Both the position numbers and the translations under genes were made by a program. A stretch of 64,000 bases of DNA from Monosporascus cannonballus (lineage: Eukaryota; Ascomycota; Sordariomycetes; Xylariales). The first letter of the stretch is position 1, and each line of letters opens with the position of its first letter. The notes under the pieces are model-generated. The model did no database searches, was not told the DNA's origin, and saw nothing but the letters and a program-made list of their open reading frames with translations. Shown here piece by piece: positions 34,477 through 45,606 of the stretch. The stretch lies in contig QJNS01000052.1 in the NCBI GenBank assembly GCA_004154925.1, forward strand, positions 301,489 to 365,488. Reading direction: 5' to 3'.

Positions 34477-35281
34477 GGGAGCCCGGGAAAGGAGTTAGAA
34501 AAGGGGGGTGGAGTAGAGCAGGTTCTGTGACGTGTAGACAAAGCCTTGTATATCAATAGACTGGGGTTGGCATGGACATCAAAAAAAAAAACTCAGTTAT
34601 ACATTTCATCATTAGCTGGCGGCAGCTCATGCAGTGTTGCTTAGTCGATTCCTGAATGGCCGCACTCTGTACACGATTGGTCATTATCCAGTTATACGCC
34701 TTATGAGACACAGACTACACCCAGAACCCATTCAGGCTACAAATCAAATCTGGGCAACTTGATAGGGCTTTGGCACAGCTAAGCAGGATCATATGTTGCG
34801 CAACGCGACAATCTTAAACCACTTATATGGCACTTCGAGCATTTCAGACAGGAAAATACAACTCCCCTCCCTTCTGTACACGATCATTTGAGGCATGTAA
34901 TCCATAGCCACCTCTAAATGATACCCGGGTTTGTGTGGTGGGTTTTGTGTCTTGTCATTTCGTAGATGATCCAAGCAACCCCGTTAGCAATTGCGGCGCT
35001 GGAATGCGGTTCTGGAGCTACGAGGAACTGATTGCAATCGCCCAGAGGCTGATTGGCCCTGTCGCTTGACCTTCGATGCACCTCCAATTGAATTAGGCTC
35101 AATGGCCCTGCTGTATGTACGTACATGCCCGGGTAGCTCCCGCCCTTCAAGCTTCTACCGGCAATATTTCGGTCCAGCCCGCCCATCCCCGAGTAACCTC
35201 GGAACGTCAAACAAGCTCAGCTCAACTTCACTACTTCGGCAACATCATCACGACGGTCATCGCACCCCACACAGAGCAATC
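34477..35281. promoter_or_regulatory. Spacer and promoter of the complex I subunit gene
   Basis: No gene in this 805-base stretch. CCAAT boxes occur at 34676-34680 and 35052-35056 (as ATTGG) and at 35084-35088 (direct), the last two about 195-230 bases before the ATG. An A10 run lies near 34580. The segment near 34900-34922 resembles one at 48081-48104. Confidence 0.4.
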
Positions 35282-36138
35282 ATGGCTTCCAAAGCGGTAG
35301 CGAAAGCTGTGGGAGGCGTGGTCAGCATCAACCAAGTACGTATTCGACACCTCGCGAGCACCACCTGATCCTACATCTCGGGCCCGAAAACAAAGGAACT
35401 ACCCATCTCGCCTCACCCATAGCACATATATCCATATATCCATCTATCTATCTCTCTGCTTATCCCACCTACCTAGTTTGGCCACGATTGACTGACACGC
35501 CTCGCCCCGCCACTTAGAAACAAACCCTCCAGTCGACGGGCATCTGGGAGCGCGTGCGCCGGCTCCTGGCCGTGGACCCGAACCGCTCGAACGGCGTGCC
35601 GCTGAACCCGTACTTCCGGAACCCGCCCCCGGGGGCCGAGGATCCCCTAGGGTACGACGACCCCGTGACGGCGCCCGCGGGCGACATCGCCGACAACGCG
35701 TACTTCCGGCGCGACGTGCGGCGCGCGTACCCGCGCCCCAGCGTCGTGGGCCAGGCCGACGCCGTGGGCCTGCTGGCGGTGGGGAGCGCCGCGGCGCCCA
35801 AGCGCGAGCTCGTGGGGGAGGCGGGGCAGAAGGCCCTCGCCGCCGCCGCGCAGGAGGGCAGGGAGGGCGGGCTCGCCGCCTTCGTCGAGAAGACCGGCGC
35901 CAAGGCCGTCGCCGCCGATCTGCTGGTCGACGGCCTCCCGCCCCTGCCTAGCGGCATGAGCCTCAAGGCCGGCGAGGAGAAGTGGAAGGTCTACGACTAC
36001 GCGCTCACGGAGGAGAACGCGTATCCCGAGAGGTAAGTGAACCGTCGCCGAGGACGTTGCCGGAATCGATGAGTGGGCGAGTGGGGAGAGCAGCAGCTGA
36101 CTTTCCGTCGCAGTTATCCGTGCCGAACCTTCAAATAG
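35282..36138 (+). CDS. NADH:ubiquinone oxidoreductase 21.3 kDa-type subunit (complex I)
   Basis: Three exons (35282-35335, 35518-36032, 36114-36138) give 197 residues. Exon 1 encodes MASKAVAKAVGGVVSINQ. Exon 2 opens with KQTLQSTGIWERVRRLLA, then DPNRSNGVPLNPYFRNP and YDDPVTAPAGDIADNAYF. The last exon is only 25 bases and changes the end from a premature stop to the family ending SYPCRTFK. It is supported by GTAAGT, a CTGAC branch site and CGTCGCAG. This matches the fungal accessory subunit known as 21.3 kDa in Neurospora (NUZM type in Yarrowia). It belongs to complex I in the inner mitochondrial membrane and is not catalytic. It follows QCR8 on the same strand. Confidence 0.88.
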
Positions 36139-36850
36139 AGCGGTGGTGATAGACGGGGAGAGGGGGAAGGTAAAGCGATTGTACATAGAGGGTAGAGACG
36201 AGAGCTTATACCTAGATCTCATTCTGGCCACCAGCTGAGAATTCTTGTCCTCGGGAAACGAGTGCACATGGTTTAGACAATCGGTTGATTCGAGCTTCGC
36301 TAAACCTGGGCTCTCAAATTGTCTTTGAGGGTAACGTCGGGGGTGGGATGCATGTAACCTTACGAGTTACGACCCTAAAGTATGCAGTGGCATCTCCCGC
36401 TCTATATAAGATATACATATATACAACGACATGCCGTTATGCACATTCACATCGGGGTCCCACTTATGCGGCTGGGCCAGACCACAAACTCTCCTTCTGC
36501 TTGGGGTGCGCAAATATGCCCTGTAGATCAGGTAGAGATCTCTGGGGACTCTGAAGCAAAAGCAAGGGCTTCCTTCATCTGGGCACCGCCCGGTGTAGCA
36601 GGAAATTCACTAACAAACACTTCCTAACACATAATGCTTCTTCCGGATCCCGGCTACCGAGGCTGCTGGTTCGAGTTTGGAGGTTTCGCCGGGCGGAAGG
36701 CGCATGCCCCGGGGAAAGTCGAGGATCGAGACTAGCCGGGGATCAACCACGATCAACCGCCACAACGGTCCAGGCCAGCCAGCGAACACAACCCCTCGGC
36801 TCCCCCGCACGGCGACGAGGCCCTGCAGGGGCCGTACCGCGCAGCCCCCG
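36139..36850. other. Convergent 3' region
   Basis: No gene seen between the complex I subunit and LTO1, which converge. A GGTTCGAG near 36669 looks like a T-loop, but no tRNA cloverleaf can be drawn around it. Confidence 0.45.
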
Positions 36851-37534
36851 TCAACCAGTGAGTCGTTCCGGCGGTCCGGTCGTTCCCGCCGCCGCCGGTG
36901 CGGCCCGTATCCTCCCGACGTCCTCGATGTTCTCGTTCTTGGGACCGGCGGCCAGGACGACGTCGGGCGCGTCGAGTTTCGTCTTCTCGCCGACGGCCCG
37001 CTCGATGATCTTCGCCTTCCCCTGCGCGCCCCTCAGCCGGCTGTCGAAGTCGTTGACGGCCTCGTCGTCGTTCCGCGTCGGCAGCGTGCCCGGCTCCACC
37101 ATGCCGTACAGCATCGCGACGTTCTTCTCCAGGCGCGCGCTGTTGCCGACACTACCACCGCCACTACTAGCCAGGTCCGGCAATCTCCGGGACCGCGGAT
37201 CCCCGGCGCCGCTCGCGGCAGTCTCGGGGGCCCCCTCGGGTAGCGACGACGACGACGACGACGACGAGGACGGCGAGGTCCGCACGGTGCCGGGCGCCGG
37301 AGCTAGTCCGTCGCCGGAGGACGGGCCCCGGAACCTCGGGATCCGGTTCGCCCAGACCAGCGCCCGGCCCTGCAGCCGGCCGGCCTCGAGGAACCTCTCG
37401 TAGCCCTGCTTCAGCCCCACGGAGCGGCCCTCGACCCTGCCGGCCTCGGCGCCGTCCCGGTACCCGTTCTCGTAGCCCTCCCGGTAGTACTGCTCCTCGA
37501 GGTTCAGGACGTCGTCGAATATGTCGGACGTCAT
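36851..37534 (-). CDS. LTO1: Lto1 homologue (Yae1-family, deca-GX3 protein)
   Basis: Single exon, 227 residues. The start MTSDIFDDVLNLEEQYYREGY fits the Lto1/ORAOV1 N-terminus. Glycines at 20, 24, 28, 32, 36, 40, 44, 52 and 56 form the deca-GX3 helix typical of the Yae1 N-terminal domain. A Pro/Ser-rich insert with a run of nine Ser lies near residues 88-97. The block LEKNVAMLYGMVEPGTLPTRNDDEAVNDFDSRL then matches the second half of yeast Lto1. With Yae1, Lto1 adapts the cytosolic Fe-S targeting complex to the ABC protein Rli1, needed for ribosome recycling. The C-terminal 50 residues are Ala/Pro-rich and lack the Trp that ends many Fe-S targeting substrates or adaptors. The gene is divergent from NAA10. 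Confidence 0.8.
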   Translation of the reverse strand: MTSDIFDDVLNLEEQYYREGYENGYRDGAEAGRVEGRSVGLKQGYERFLEAGRLQGRALVWANRIPRFRGPSSGDGLAPAPGTVRTSPSSSSSSSSSLPEGAPETAASGAGDPRSRRLPDLASSGGGSVGNSARLEKNVAMLYGMVEPGTLPTRNDDEAVNDFDSRLRGAQGKAKIIERAVGEKTKLDAPDVVLAAGPKNENIEDVGRIRAAPAAAGTTGPPERLTG

Positions 37535-38404
37535 TGTGGATTTTTCCTTCCTTCCTTGTCCCCAACCGGCGAATTCTTTGGCTAATATTGCGCTCTTCGG
37601 TGCGAGTTTGTTTTCAGCGTCGTCGACTTTTTCTTCTTAGCGGGAAATATCCATATTCTCGTGACTGGGAATTTCGGTGTTCCTCGTCCGTCCCGGACTA
37701 TATAGTCGCTTTCTTACGTAACCTGGGTACCTACCAGTATGTGTATATGTCGTCTATAGGTAATCAATACCACCACTATGGAGGGGTAATTGTTTCAAGT
37801 TTTGACCCCACGTTGCGCCTATACGCACCTGCTAGTAATCTCAGCTACAGGCAGTGAATGCCCAGTGGACTGTAACACCCAAGCGACTCTCCAGATATTT
37901 GGTGATCACATGTTTTCTTCAACTATTTAACATTCGGTTCTTAAATTTACGGTGCCCCCGCCGTCCGGGATCCGCGTCGCCGCCCCGCGATATGGAGCTG
38001 CCCTTAAATGGTGCAAATTCGCAGAAAGTTCGTAAGTCTTGGTGAAAAATGCCCCGCTATTAAGTACGTAGCAAGGGTCGATCCCAGGTAGCTTCTGTCG
38101 TATATGATTGGCCACCTATTCAACCTACTTCAATCTGTCCCTACGGGCTCCAAAAAGTACGCTGAACTGTGAATATCCAATTCAAAATCGCATGTTGATA
38201 TTGTTCCCGACCACCGAGGCAGCCTCGGATCCAGCAACCCTCTCGCAGCTCCGGCATACAACAAAACGATATCCATAACATCAACATCTAAGCAAAAAAG
38301 GGGAAATCGCAGAAAAAAAAAAAAAAAAAAAAGCACGGAGGAAGACGGGGGGAGAAAAAAAAAGGGCCACCGATAGATACACCACAAGTCCCACCACCGC
38401 CGAG
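37535..38404. promoter_or_regulatory. Divergent LTO1/NAA10 promoter region
   Basis: 870 bases between two start codons in opposite directions, with no gene. A run of 20 A at 38313-38332 and two shorter A runs lie within about 90 bases of the NAA10 ATG. They may act as a nucleosome-poor poly(dA) element or as part of the leader. A GGGTACCTACCAG motif occurs near 37725. Confidence 0.45.
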
Positions 38405-39316
38405 ATGGATATCCGCCGCCTGGAGCCCAGCGACATCCCGCTGATCCAGCACGCGAACCTGGAGAACCTTCCGGAGAACTACTTCATGAAGTACTACCTG
38501 TACCACGCGCTGTCGTGGCCGCAGCTGTCGTACGTCGCCGTCGACGTGTCGCGGCCCAAGAAGACGCCCTACGACTACCCCAAGATCGTGGGCTACGTGC
38601 TCGCCAAGATGGAGGAGGAGCCCGCCGACGGCGTCCCCCACGGCCACATCACCTCCCTCAGCGTCATGCGCACCCACCGCCGCCTGGGCATCGCCGAGAA
38701 GCTCATGAGGCAGAGTCGTACGTCCATCTCCCTTCCTCCTCCTTTCTCTCCTCCTCCTCCTCCTCCTTCTTCTCCCTCCCCCTCCTCCTCCTCCCTTGTT
38801 GCTTTCTCTGCGTTCGAAGGACTGCTGTCGTATCTTGATAGAGCCGTTCCGAGCTGACGGACCACCCGCTGCCCCGGATCAGAACTGGCCATGGTCGAGA
38901 CCTTCGGCGCCCAGTACGTGTCGCTGCACGTGCGCGTGTCCAACAAGGCCGCCATCCACCTGTACACGAAGACGCTGGGGTTCGACCAGGAGAAGACGGA
39001 GCCCAAGTACTACGCCGACGGCGAGGACGCCTTCTGCATGCGGCTCGACCTCGGCGCCCTGAGGCAGCAGAGCCGGGACGCGCGCGACGCCGAGGAGGAA
39101 GGCCGCGGCGGCGCGGCGGACGCCGTCGAGAACGGCGACGGCGGCGAGGCGGCGGCGGCGGCGGACGAGGGCGACCCCGTCGGCGACGTCGGCAAGGCTG
39201 AGAAGGGCGCCGGCGGCCCGCCCTCGCGGCCCAAGGAACCGAAGCGCAAGGTTAGGGTCGGTCGGCCGCTTGGCGTCCAGGGGCTCGTCGAGAAGGACGA
39301 GAGTAAGCCTACGTAG
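38405..39316 (+). CDS. NAA10: N-terminal acetyltransferase A catalytic subunit
   Basis: Two exons (38405-38717 and 38883-39316) give 248 residues. The 165-bp intron joins LMRQSQ to LAMVETF across a split Gln codon. It contains a long CT-rich microsatellite and a CTGAC branch site. The GNAT fold is clear: [31 protein letters not shown], then [12 protein letters not shown], the acetyl-CoA loop RRLGIA (92-97), [17 protein letters not shown] and [11 protein letters not shown]. The last 80 residues are low-complexity (Ala/Glu/Gly, then PKEPKRK). With Naa15 it forms the ribosome-bound NatA complex, which acetylates N-terminal Ser, Ala, Thr, Gly and Val after Met removal. The gene is divergent from LTO1. 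Confidence 0.92.
38727..38800. repeat. CT-rich microsatellite in the NAA10 intron
   Basis: Imperfect CTC/CCT triplets and CT runs fill about half of the 165-bp NAA10 intron. On the transcribed strand this forms an unusually long pyrimidine tract before the splice acceptor. Confidence 0.75.
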
Positions 39317-39780
39317 GGGAGAAGGGCGTACGGTGCGGCTGCGAGGCCCACGCTGCGTCTCCCTTGTGTGGATGGGGGGAAGGTGTTGCTCCACTCTAAA
39401 TATGGTTCCCTAGGACAGATCATGAGTGCCGTGGAGGGTAAAGGGGACAATCATATCAGATAACGCCATCAGCCCAAAGGATCTTCGTCGGTAAACCGAA
39501 GAGTGAAGGCCCGGATTCTTGGAGGAATTCGCACCGAAGCGTATAGTCACATGCGACGGCGCCCTTCGGACGAGTTGACATAGCGAAGAGAGGAGAAATT
39601 CATAGAATTAAAGACAATGCAAGCGAGAGTAGCAATGTTCCTTCGCTGTTTTCCATCGTACCATCCATGCCATACGGACCATGACCACCCGACGCCGAAC
39701 AAGTTTCACCACCATAGCCTTAAAACATCGTCAAACTCCCATTGCCTTCCCCCCCCTATCGGGCAAATCGCGCCATCTCC
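39317..39780. other. Convergent 3' region
   Basis: I see no gene. Presumably the NAA10 and PY-motif gene 3' untranslated regions. Confidence 0.45.
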
Positions 39781-41897
39781 TCATCTCCACGAGTCACCCG
39801 CCTCCTCCCCGCCGAGAGCCCTCGCGAACTCCTCGTCGGCCTCCAGCCGCAGCCTCTCGACCTCCCTGCCGAGCCTCTCCATCTCGGCCTCGAGCCTGTC
39901 GGCCTCGGCCTGCGCCCGCGCCACGCCCATCGCCTTCTCGCCCGACCGGTCGCCGCCCCCTCCGCGCTCCGCGGCCTCCCTGCCCTCGCGCTCGACCCGC
40001 CGCCACAGGGCCTCCAGCTCGTCCGCCGTTGCCACGATCTCGGCCTCGAGGCGGTCCACGGCCTCGTACTTGGCGTTCAGGTACGCGGGCGGCGCGTCTC
40101 GTCCGTGTTGCTTGCCGTCTCCCTCCGCGGGGCCCGCGGGCCATGCGCCCGGGACCGGGGCCCGGACGCCGTTGCTGTGGGCGGCGGTGTTGTTGTTGTT
40201 ATTGTTATTGTTGTTGTTGTTGTTGTTGTTAGCCCACGCGGGAAAGCTGGTCCCGCCGCCGCACCCCCATCGATGTGCAGTCCTGGACCCGAAAGGGCCG
40301 CTGCGGCAGCCGAACGACCCGGACCTACCTCTGCCTCTGCCTCCGAAGAAGCCCGCGCCGCCGCAGCGGCCGGGCCCGAAGCGAGACGCCATGTCCGGGA
40401 CGTGCGGTGTGGGGATGTGCGGCATGGGGGCCACGTGCGGGACATCAACGCCGTTCGGGCCGAAAGGCGAGAAGAAGGCAGTACCAGCACCATCACCGGC
40501 ACTGGTACCGGCCCTCCGGCTCTCCCTCTCTTCGCGCCTCAGTTCGCGCCCCCTCGCCTTCATCTCGCGGCGCTCGGCGCGTTCGACGGCCCTCATGGCG
40601 CGGCGCTCGGACCGGCGCGCCCTCTTCTCCTCCCTGCGCGCGCGCTTCGCCGCCTTCTTCTCCTTCTTCCTGAGCTTGCGCTGCGCCCTGCGGTCCTGCC
40701 GCTGCCGGCGGCTGAGGGCCGCGAGCTGCCGCAGCAGGGCCCTGAGTTCCTCGCGCGCGGCGGCCGCCGAGGGAGGAGAAGGGGGGCTGCGGCGCGACGC
40801 ACGTCGGCCCTCGCCGATTTCAGCATCGTCCGCGTCACCGGCTGCTCCGGGCGCGAGAGCCACGCCGCGATGCGCTGCTTGGCGACTGCCAGTTCCGCGT
40901 CCGGTACGTCGTCCCAGTCGCCGAGGCTGCCGACGGAGGAGTCGGAGTCCGAATCCGAATCCGAGGATGAAGAGGATGACGAAGCCGAAGACGAAGACGA
41001 GGTCGACGAGGAGACGCTGCGCGAGCGGGTGGGACGGTGTGCCCCGCTCCGGGGCGCTGCTGTGTGGTCTTCGTGCTCGTGCTCGTGCGGGTCGTGGACA
41101 CCAGGACGAGGAGGGAATCCGAACGGATGCCGCGGAGCACCGCCGAAGCCCATGGGTGCGAAACCGCGAAGACGACCGCAGCGCCAGCCGCCTCCTCCTC
41201 TTCCCCTTCCTCCCGCGAATCCGAATTCGAATCCGCGGCTGCGCTGCTCTTCGCCGTTGTTATTGATATTATCAAAAGGGCCCGGAACCGGGACTGAAGC
41301 CGGTCCGGCGGCCGGCCCGCCTCCCCAGCGCACCCCGGCGCTGCTCACCTCGAACGAGTCGCCGATGGCCACCCGGTCGCCGTCGATGGTCAACGGGCCG
41401 ATACGCAGGCCGCGGTTGTTGACCTCGAAGTTGCCCCATCTCGATGTCGGCGCCGCCGGTCGGGGTGTTTCCCGGGCGCCGCTATCGTTGTTGTTATCGT
41501 TATTGCTATTCCCCGCAGCCACATCATGGCCCCGCTTCTCGTCGGCCGCTGCCGCCTCTTCCCACGCCCCGGGCATTGGCATGTTCGCATCGCGAGGTGC
41601 GGGGAAAGAGGGGCCGGCGGCGGTGGAAGAAGGCGCGGATGCGGATGCGGATGCCGTTGTCGGCACCGGTGTAGCGGCAGCATCGGCGGACGAGCTCGTT
41701 GGGGACCGCGATTCGGGGTATGCCGGCGCGGGCGTATCGGGCGGAGTGTAGATGACGTTGCTGCTGCGCGAGGACGAGGCGTCGTCATCGCCGTCGCCGG
41801 GATCCGGGCTTCTTGCCATGAAAGCCGGGCGGGCCGACGACAAGTAGGCGTCCATCTCTGAGTATGGAGGCGGTGGCGGGCCGTCGCGGGGCTCCAT
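39781..41897 (-). CDS. Low-complexity PY-motif protein of unknown function (apparent frameshift)
   Basis: One frame runs from the ATG at 41897 to about 40785. A second, shifted by one base, continues to the stop at 39781. Together they give about 700 residues. The N-terminal part has a PPPY motif (9-12), a conserved-looking core (RWGNFEVNNRGLRIGPLTID) and Ser/Asp repeats leading to GDWDDVPDAELAVAKQRI. The second part has Arg/Lys-rich helices (REELRALLRQLAALSRRQR), an Asn14 run, a PPAY motif and a C-terminal coiled coil (EAVDRLEAEIVATADELEAL). The shift can be explained by one base missing from the G6 run at 40781-40786, or by an 89-bp intron at 40750-40838 (GTGACG...GCGAG, weak). PPxY motifs suggest binding to WW-domain ubiquitin ligases such as Rsp5. 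I do not recognise a named family. Confidence 0.6.
40187..40230. repeat. GTT/AAC triplet repeat coding Asn14
   Basis: A run of TTG/TTA triplets encodes 14 Asn on the minus strand, inside the PY-motif protein. The length is likely to vary between strains. Confidence 0.85.
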
Positions 41898-42850
41898 GGT
41901 GGATATGTGTTGCTACTTCGTCTGTTATGCTTGCTTGCTAGCTTGATGGAACTGATCCTGACGAATGCCAGCCTTAAGCGAAAAGAATAGGAACAGTCGA
42001 GCGAGGGTATGTGTTATAGGTTAGGCTTAGAAAGATGGGGTAGATGAACTGAAGGATTGGGAAAGCACAATCAGAGTTATTGATGGTGTATCTGGTATAG
42101 GTCAGCTTAGGCATCCGCAGTAAGGGATGCGTGGTTGATAAGAGTTATATGTATCTTTGGGGAGTCGGTTAAAATCATGGAGATGTAGAACACGTGGAAA
42201 TAACTGGTGGGAGGGAAGAAGTGGTTCACACGCGAGCAGATGGCTGCCTAGCTGGTTCTGGATTGCATCTTATTCGGTCGGCATCAGCTAACGGGCTCCT
42301 TGCAGCCGGAGCCAGTGATGGTGCCGCGACATTAGATACTGTGTAAGTCCTGGATGGGCGAAGGTCGATGGTGGTGGCCCTGCTCTGGTAGCGTAGTCAA
42401 CCATTCGCTACCCTCCCCGCAAGTTGCTGCCCACTTGGTGCCATTAGCTTAGAGCTTGGCTTTGGGCTGAAAGCCTGCCTCCAATAGAATAACACAAACG
42501 GTCCCCCTTTAGGCACATCAGCCTTCCGAGTCCTGGACTCCCGCAGGCTTCCACGCGCCCCCCGATAGCTTGGTGACGCGGCCCATTGAGGCAGCCGATC
42601 ACTGCCCCCCGGTTAGGCCCACTTGCTGCCGGTACGCCAACCCTAAGGAACTGGCGGCGACCCACATAACCCCGAGAAGCCCAACCCGATAAGCGAATCC
42701 GAGACCAAGCCGCTTCGGGTCATCCGTCACCTGCGGTTACTTATTACAATTCATTACGCCGCACGTTACAAGGCAGTCCCAGAACCTTGCCAGCATGTTG
42801 GGCGCGCAAAAGAAGATGCGGCAAGTCCGCATGAATCCAACGTCGCGCCA
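41898..42850. other. Gene-free stretch upstream of the PY-motif gene
   Basis: No gene recognised. This should contain the PY-motif gene's promoter and the eIF2B-beta 3' region. Confidence 0.45.
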
Positions 42851-44286
42851 TCATCTCTCGATTTTGCCAGCAAGATTGAAGTTGATATCCTCCTCTTTAT
42901 AATGGTCGGTAATGATGCCGGTCAAGTGATCCCGAGAATGTGCTCCACTACGGCAATGGTTATTTGATTAGCCCGAGCCAAGAAAGACAACGAGTCCTCC
43001 CAAGGCAAATGACCAACTTACAGGTTGGTGAGATATGTATCCACAAATTCCGCCGGGATGAACTCAGAAACGGCATTTCTGACGCTGACGTGACCGACCA
43101 AGGGCCCGTCCGAGAAGCTGACGTATTTGGAAGGGTCACCCCATTCTACGAGCGTCTCCAGCTCATGGCTATCGGGGCTGACCTTATATACGCCCCCCAG
43201 GACAATCACTGTTCTGCCGAGCTCTCGGGCAGCACGGGCCATGACCGCAGCCCCGGAATCCACGACGACCTCGCCCTTGGCCGTGATCGCCCGAGCACTG
43301 AGAATGACCTTGTTTACTCTCGACATATAGGCCATCATGCCTGCGTTCATGATCGTCACCACGACTGATCCGTGTGATGTGACCGACTTTCGAAACGACA
43401 CGTAAGCATCTTCATCGGTAAGCGCCTGGGGAGGGTCGATTACGAGAAAGACGGTAAATCGTCTCTTGGAAGCAGCCTTAGCGAGGAATTTCTGTACGGT
43501 TCTTGTCGGTTGGTGAACGAGTATGTAATCTCCAGGATGGATGACGATGTCCGAGTAGGCCTGGACCTGTTCATCCACCTGCTTGATCTCATCCATGATC
43601 TCCTCTATACCCTCGATGATCTCAGTTCTGAAGGCGTATACGTTCGCATTCTGCGCATGCACTAGGGGAGTCGAGGTGCCGGAGCCAAATTGTGGTGAGC
43701 CGGGAGGCGCATGATCGGGATCCGAGAGAAGGTGGTACATGGACTGCGTGCGGGCAAAAGACCCGAGTAGATTCAGTCCGGGCGGGCGAATCGGCTTTCC
43801 AGCGGGATTGCTCTCACCCGGAGCCTGAGCTGGAGAGGGACTCGCTTCTCTGAGGTCGGAAATGGAATCGTTCCCGGGATCGTTCCTGTCCTCTAAGGCC
43901 TCGTCACGTATCAATCCAAGAACTCTCCGTACCACGTTCCCAACGACAAGCTCCCGAGGTTGAGCCATGACGAGCTCGCTGCCGACCGAGCGGATTCTGC
44001 TGATGAGGTGATCGACACTGGTCCATTTGTCTTTCGCGACGACTTGGAGGAGGATATGGGCTGTCGCTATGGCACAAGCTTCGGAGCCTTTGATCTGGCG
44101 TCTCTTCAGAAGTCTAACGGTATTCGTTAGTTTCTCGCACCTTACGGAATGGTGACGCAACGGCGCTGGCCAAGCCCATGCTGCTTACGATACGAGAGAT
44201 TCCACCGAAGCTTCGACCGGCCGTCTCTTCAAGGAATCGAGGAATTTGTCTAGATTTGGGGCATAGCCCCCCTTTGGCGGAGCCAT
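42851..44286 (-). CDS. GCD7: Translation initiation factor eIF2B subunit beta
   Basis: Three exons (44286-44189, 44113-43022, 42947-42851) give 428 residues. The first join reads VESLVS-LLKRRQIKGSEA. The second intron (74 bp) adds the family ending NLGAHSRDHLTGIITDHYKEEDINF, which would be lost if the stop directly after TYLTNL were used. Recognisable blocks are WTSVDHLISRIRSVG, ELVVGNVVRRVLGLIRDEA, then SDIVIHPGDYILVH and AAVMARAARELGRTVIVLGG. The subunit is part of the decameric eIF2B guanine nucleotide exchange factor for eIF2. With alpha and delta it forms the regulatory core that senses phosphorylated eIF2-alpha. An insert of about 60 residues (SPAQAPGESNP...) looks lineage-specific. The start MAPPKGGYAPNL is well placed. 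The gene is divergent from NEM1. Confidence 0.92.
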
Positions 44287-45606
44287 CGCTTGATTTCTGT
44301 AGCTTAAAGAATAGGCCCTCGTGAGTGGGAACTCCCAATGGCACACGGGAAGACCGTTGTGATGATGTGATGTCAAAAGTCAAACACTCTTGCAGTACTC
44401 TGCAGGCTTTGAGGGAAGTCGCCGTGCACAAATCTTCAAATCTGAAATACTGACGCTTATCGCGTTAACGTTTCTTGGAATAATGTATGCCGTCGTTAGT
44501 AGGGTCGAAGAAGTTGACGCTATTTGCTGATGTGCGGTGTATGAGTCAAAGCCCAAATCTTGCACAAAAAAAGTGATGCACAAGCAAAATGACTTACATG
44601 CATAGAACTACAAGGTTCAACTCTGGAGACAATGCGGCAATGGCGGGGTAAAAAATCCCCCTTGAACAAGTCAGTCCCAAAGCCTCTAACCCCTCCCCCC
44701 TTTGGCCCCTACCGGTAGGCCCCATGCTGCTATGCCACCATGGGCTTTGGCTAGCAATGGCGGGTTGCGTGCTCAACATGTAACCACGTGATAGGTCGCT
44801 CCCTATTCCTCTTAGACTCCCAGAGGTGGGGGGGAGGCATGGGTGGCTTCAGGGGTTGGTGGCAATACGGCGCCGCTAAACTTGATCATTCAGTGGTGAG
44901 CCTCGTCCGCTAAGACAGGTTCGATTAGCATGCATTCTGAACAAGTTAGGCTCCCCCCATTCTTCTGGGTTGTTGAGGGCAGTGAGCAGCTCGAAGCAAG
45001 CAATCGGATCCAAAGCATCTCGATTCAAAACGGCTTTCAAGTACATAGTGCTTCGGGTTCTAACATCGTTTACCCCTAACTTGTCATGCGGTTTATTAGC
45101 TAATAATCTCACCATTTTCTAGAACCAGCGCCATCCCGTTCCCTGGATGCACTAAACAATACATGCATACCTATACATGTCCTGCACTTGCACGCCCAGG
45201 TTTATTCTTTTGAAGGGGTAGAAGAAAGGTACTGTAATGGTTCGTAGATCCATACAGCTCGAAACGTGTTTGCATTGTCCTGATCCCCAACCGAGAAACG
45301 ACGTCAACCGCAGCAACGACTCTACTCCTCATTGTGCTTTTCGCTGCCGGCTTCTCTCACCTACCCAAACTCCCTTCTTGCAACCTGCAGGCCGGGAAAA
45401 AGAGTGCAACAGCATTCATCGCATTACCGGGGTACCATCGATCGGGTTGGCGGGCGCATCTTTACCTGCTGGCTGTCTTCTAAGCTGCCCACCTAGGTAT
45501 ATCACCTACCGCGCTACTGTGCTACTGATCTGCGCCAAAGAAGCTCTCTGGCTGGTTATCTCCTCGGCGAAACACGATTTCTTCATGGCTTCGGCGCGAT
45601 AGGAAG
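44287..45606. promoter_or_regulatory. Divergent GCD7/NEM1 intergenic region
   Basis: 1.3 kb between two start codons in opposite directions. Open frames here (for example 44876-45115 minus and 45237-45602 plus) have no family resemblance. The last 370 bases are probably the NEM1 leader. A CACCTAGGTAT motif lies near 45490, one mismatch from the recurrent palindrome. Confidence 0.45.

Noticed and set aside
39742..41751. 669-codon plus-strand frame opposite the PY-motif gene
   Set aside because: Shadow frame in GC-rich low-complexity DNA. The minus strand has ordered coiled-coil, PY and acidic segments.
44876..45115. 79-codon open frame on the minus strand
   Set aside because: Lies in the divergent GCD7/NEM1 region with no recognisable domain or splice partner.
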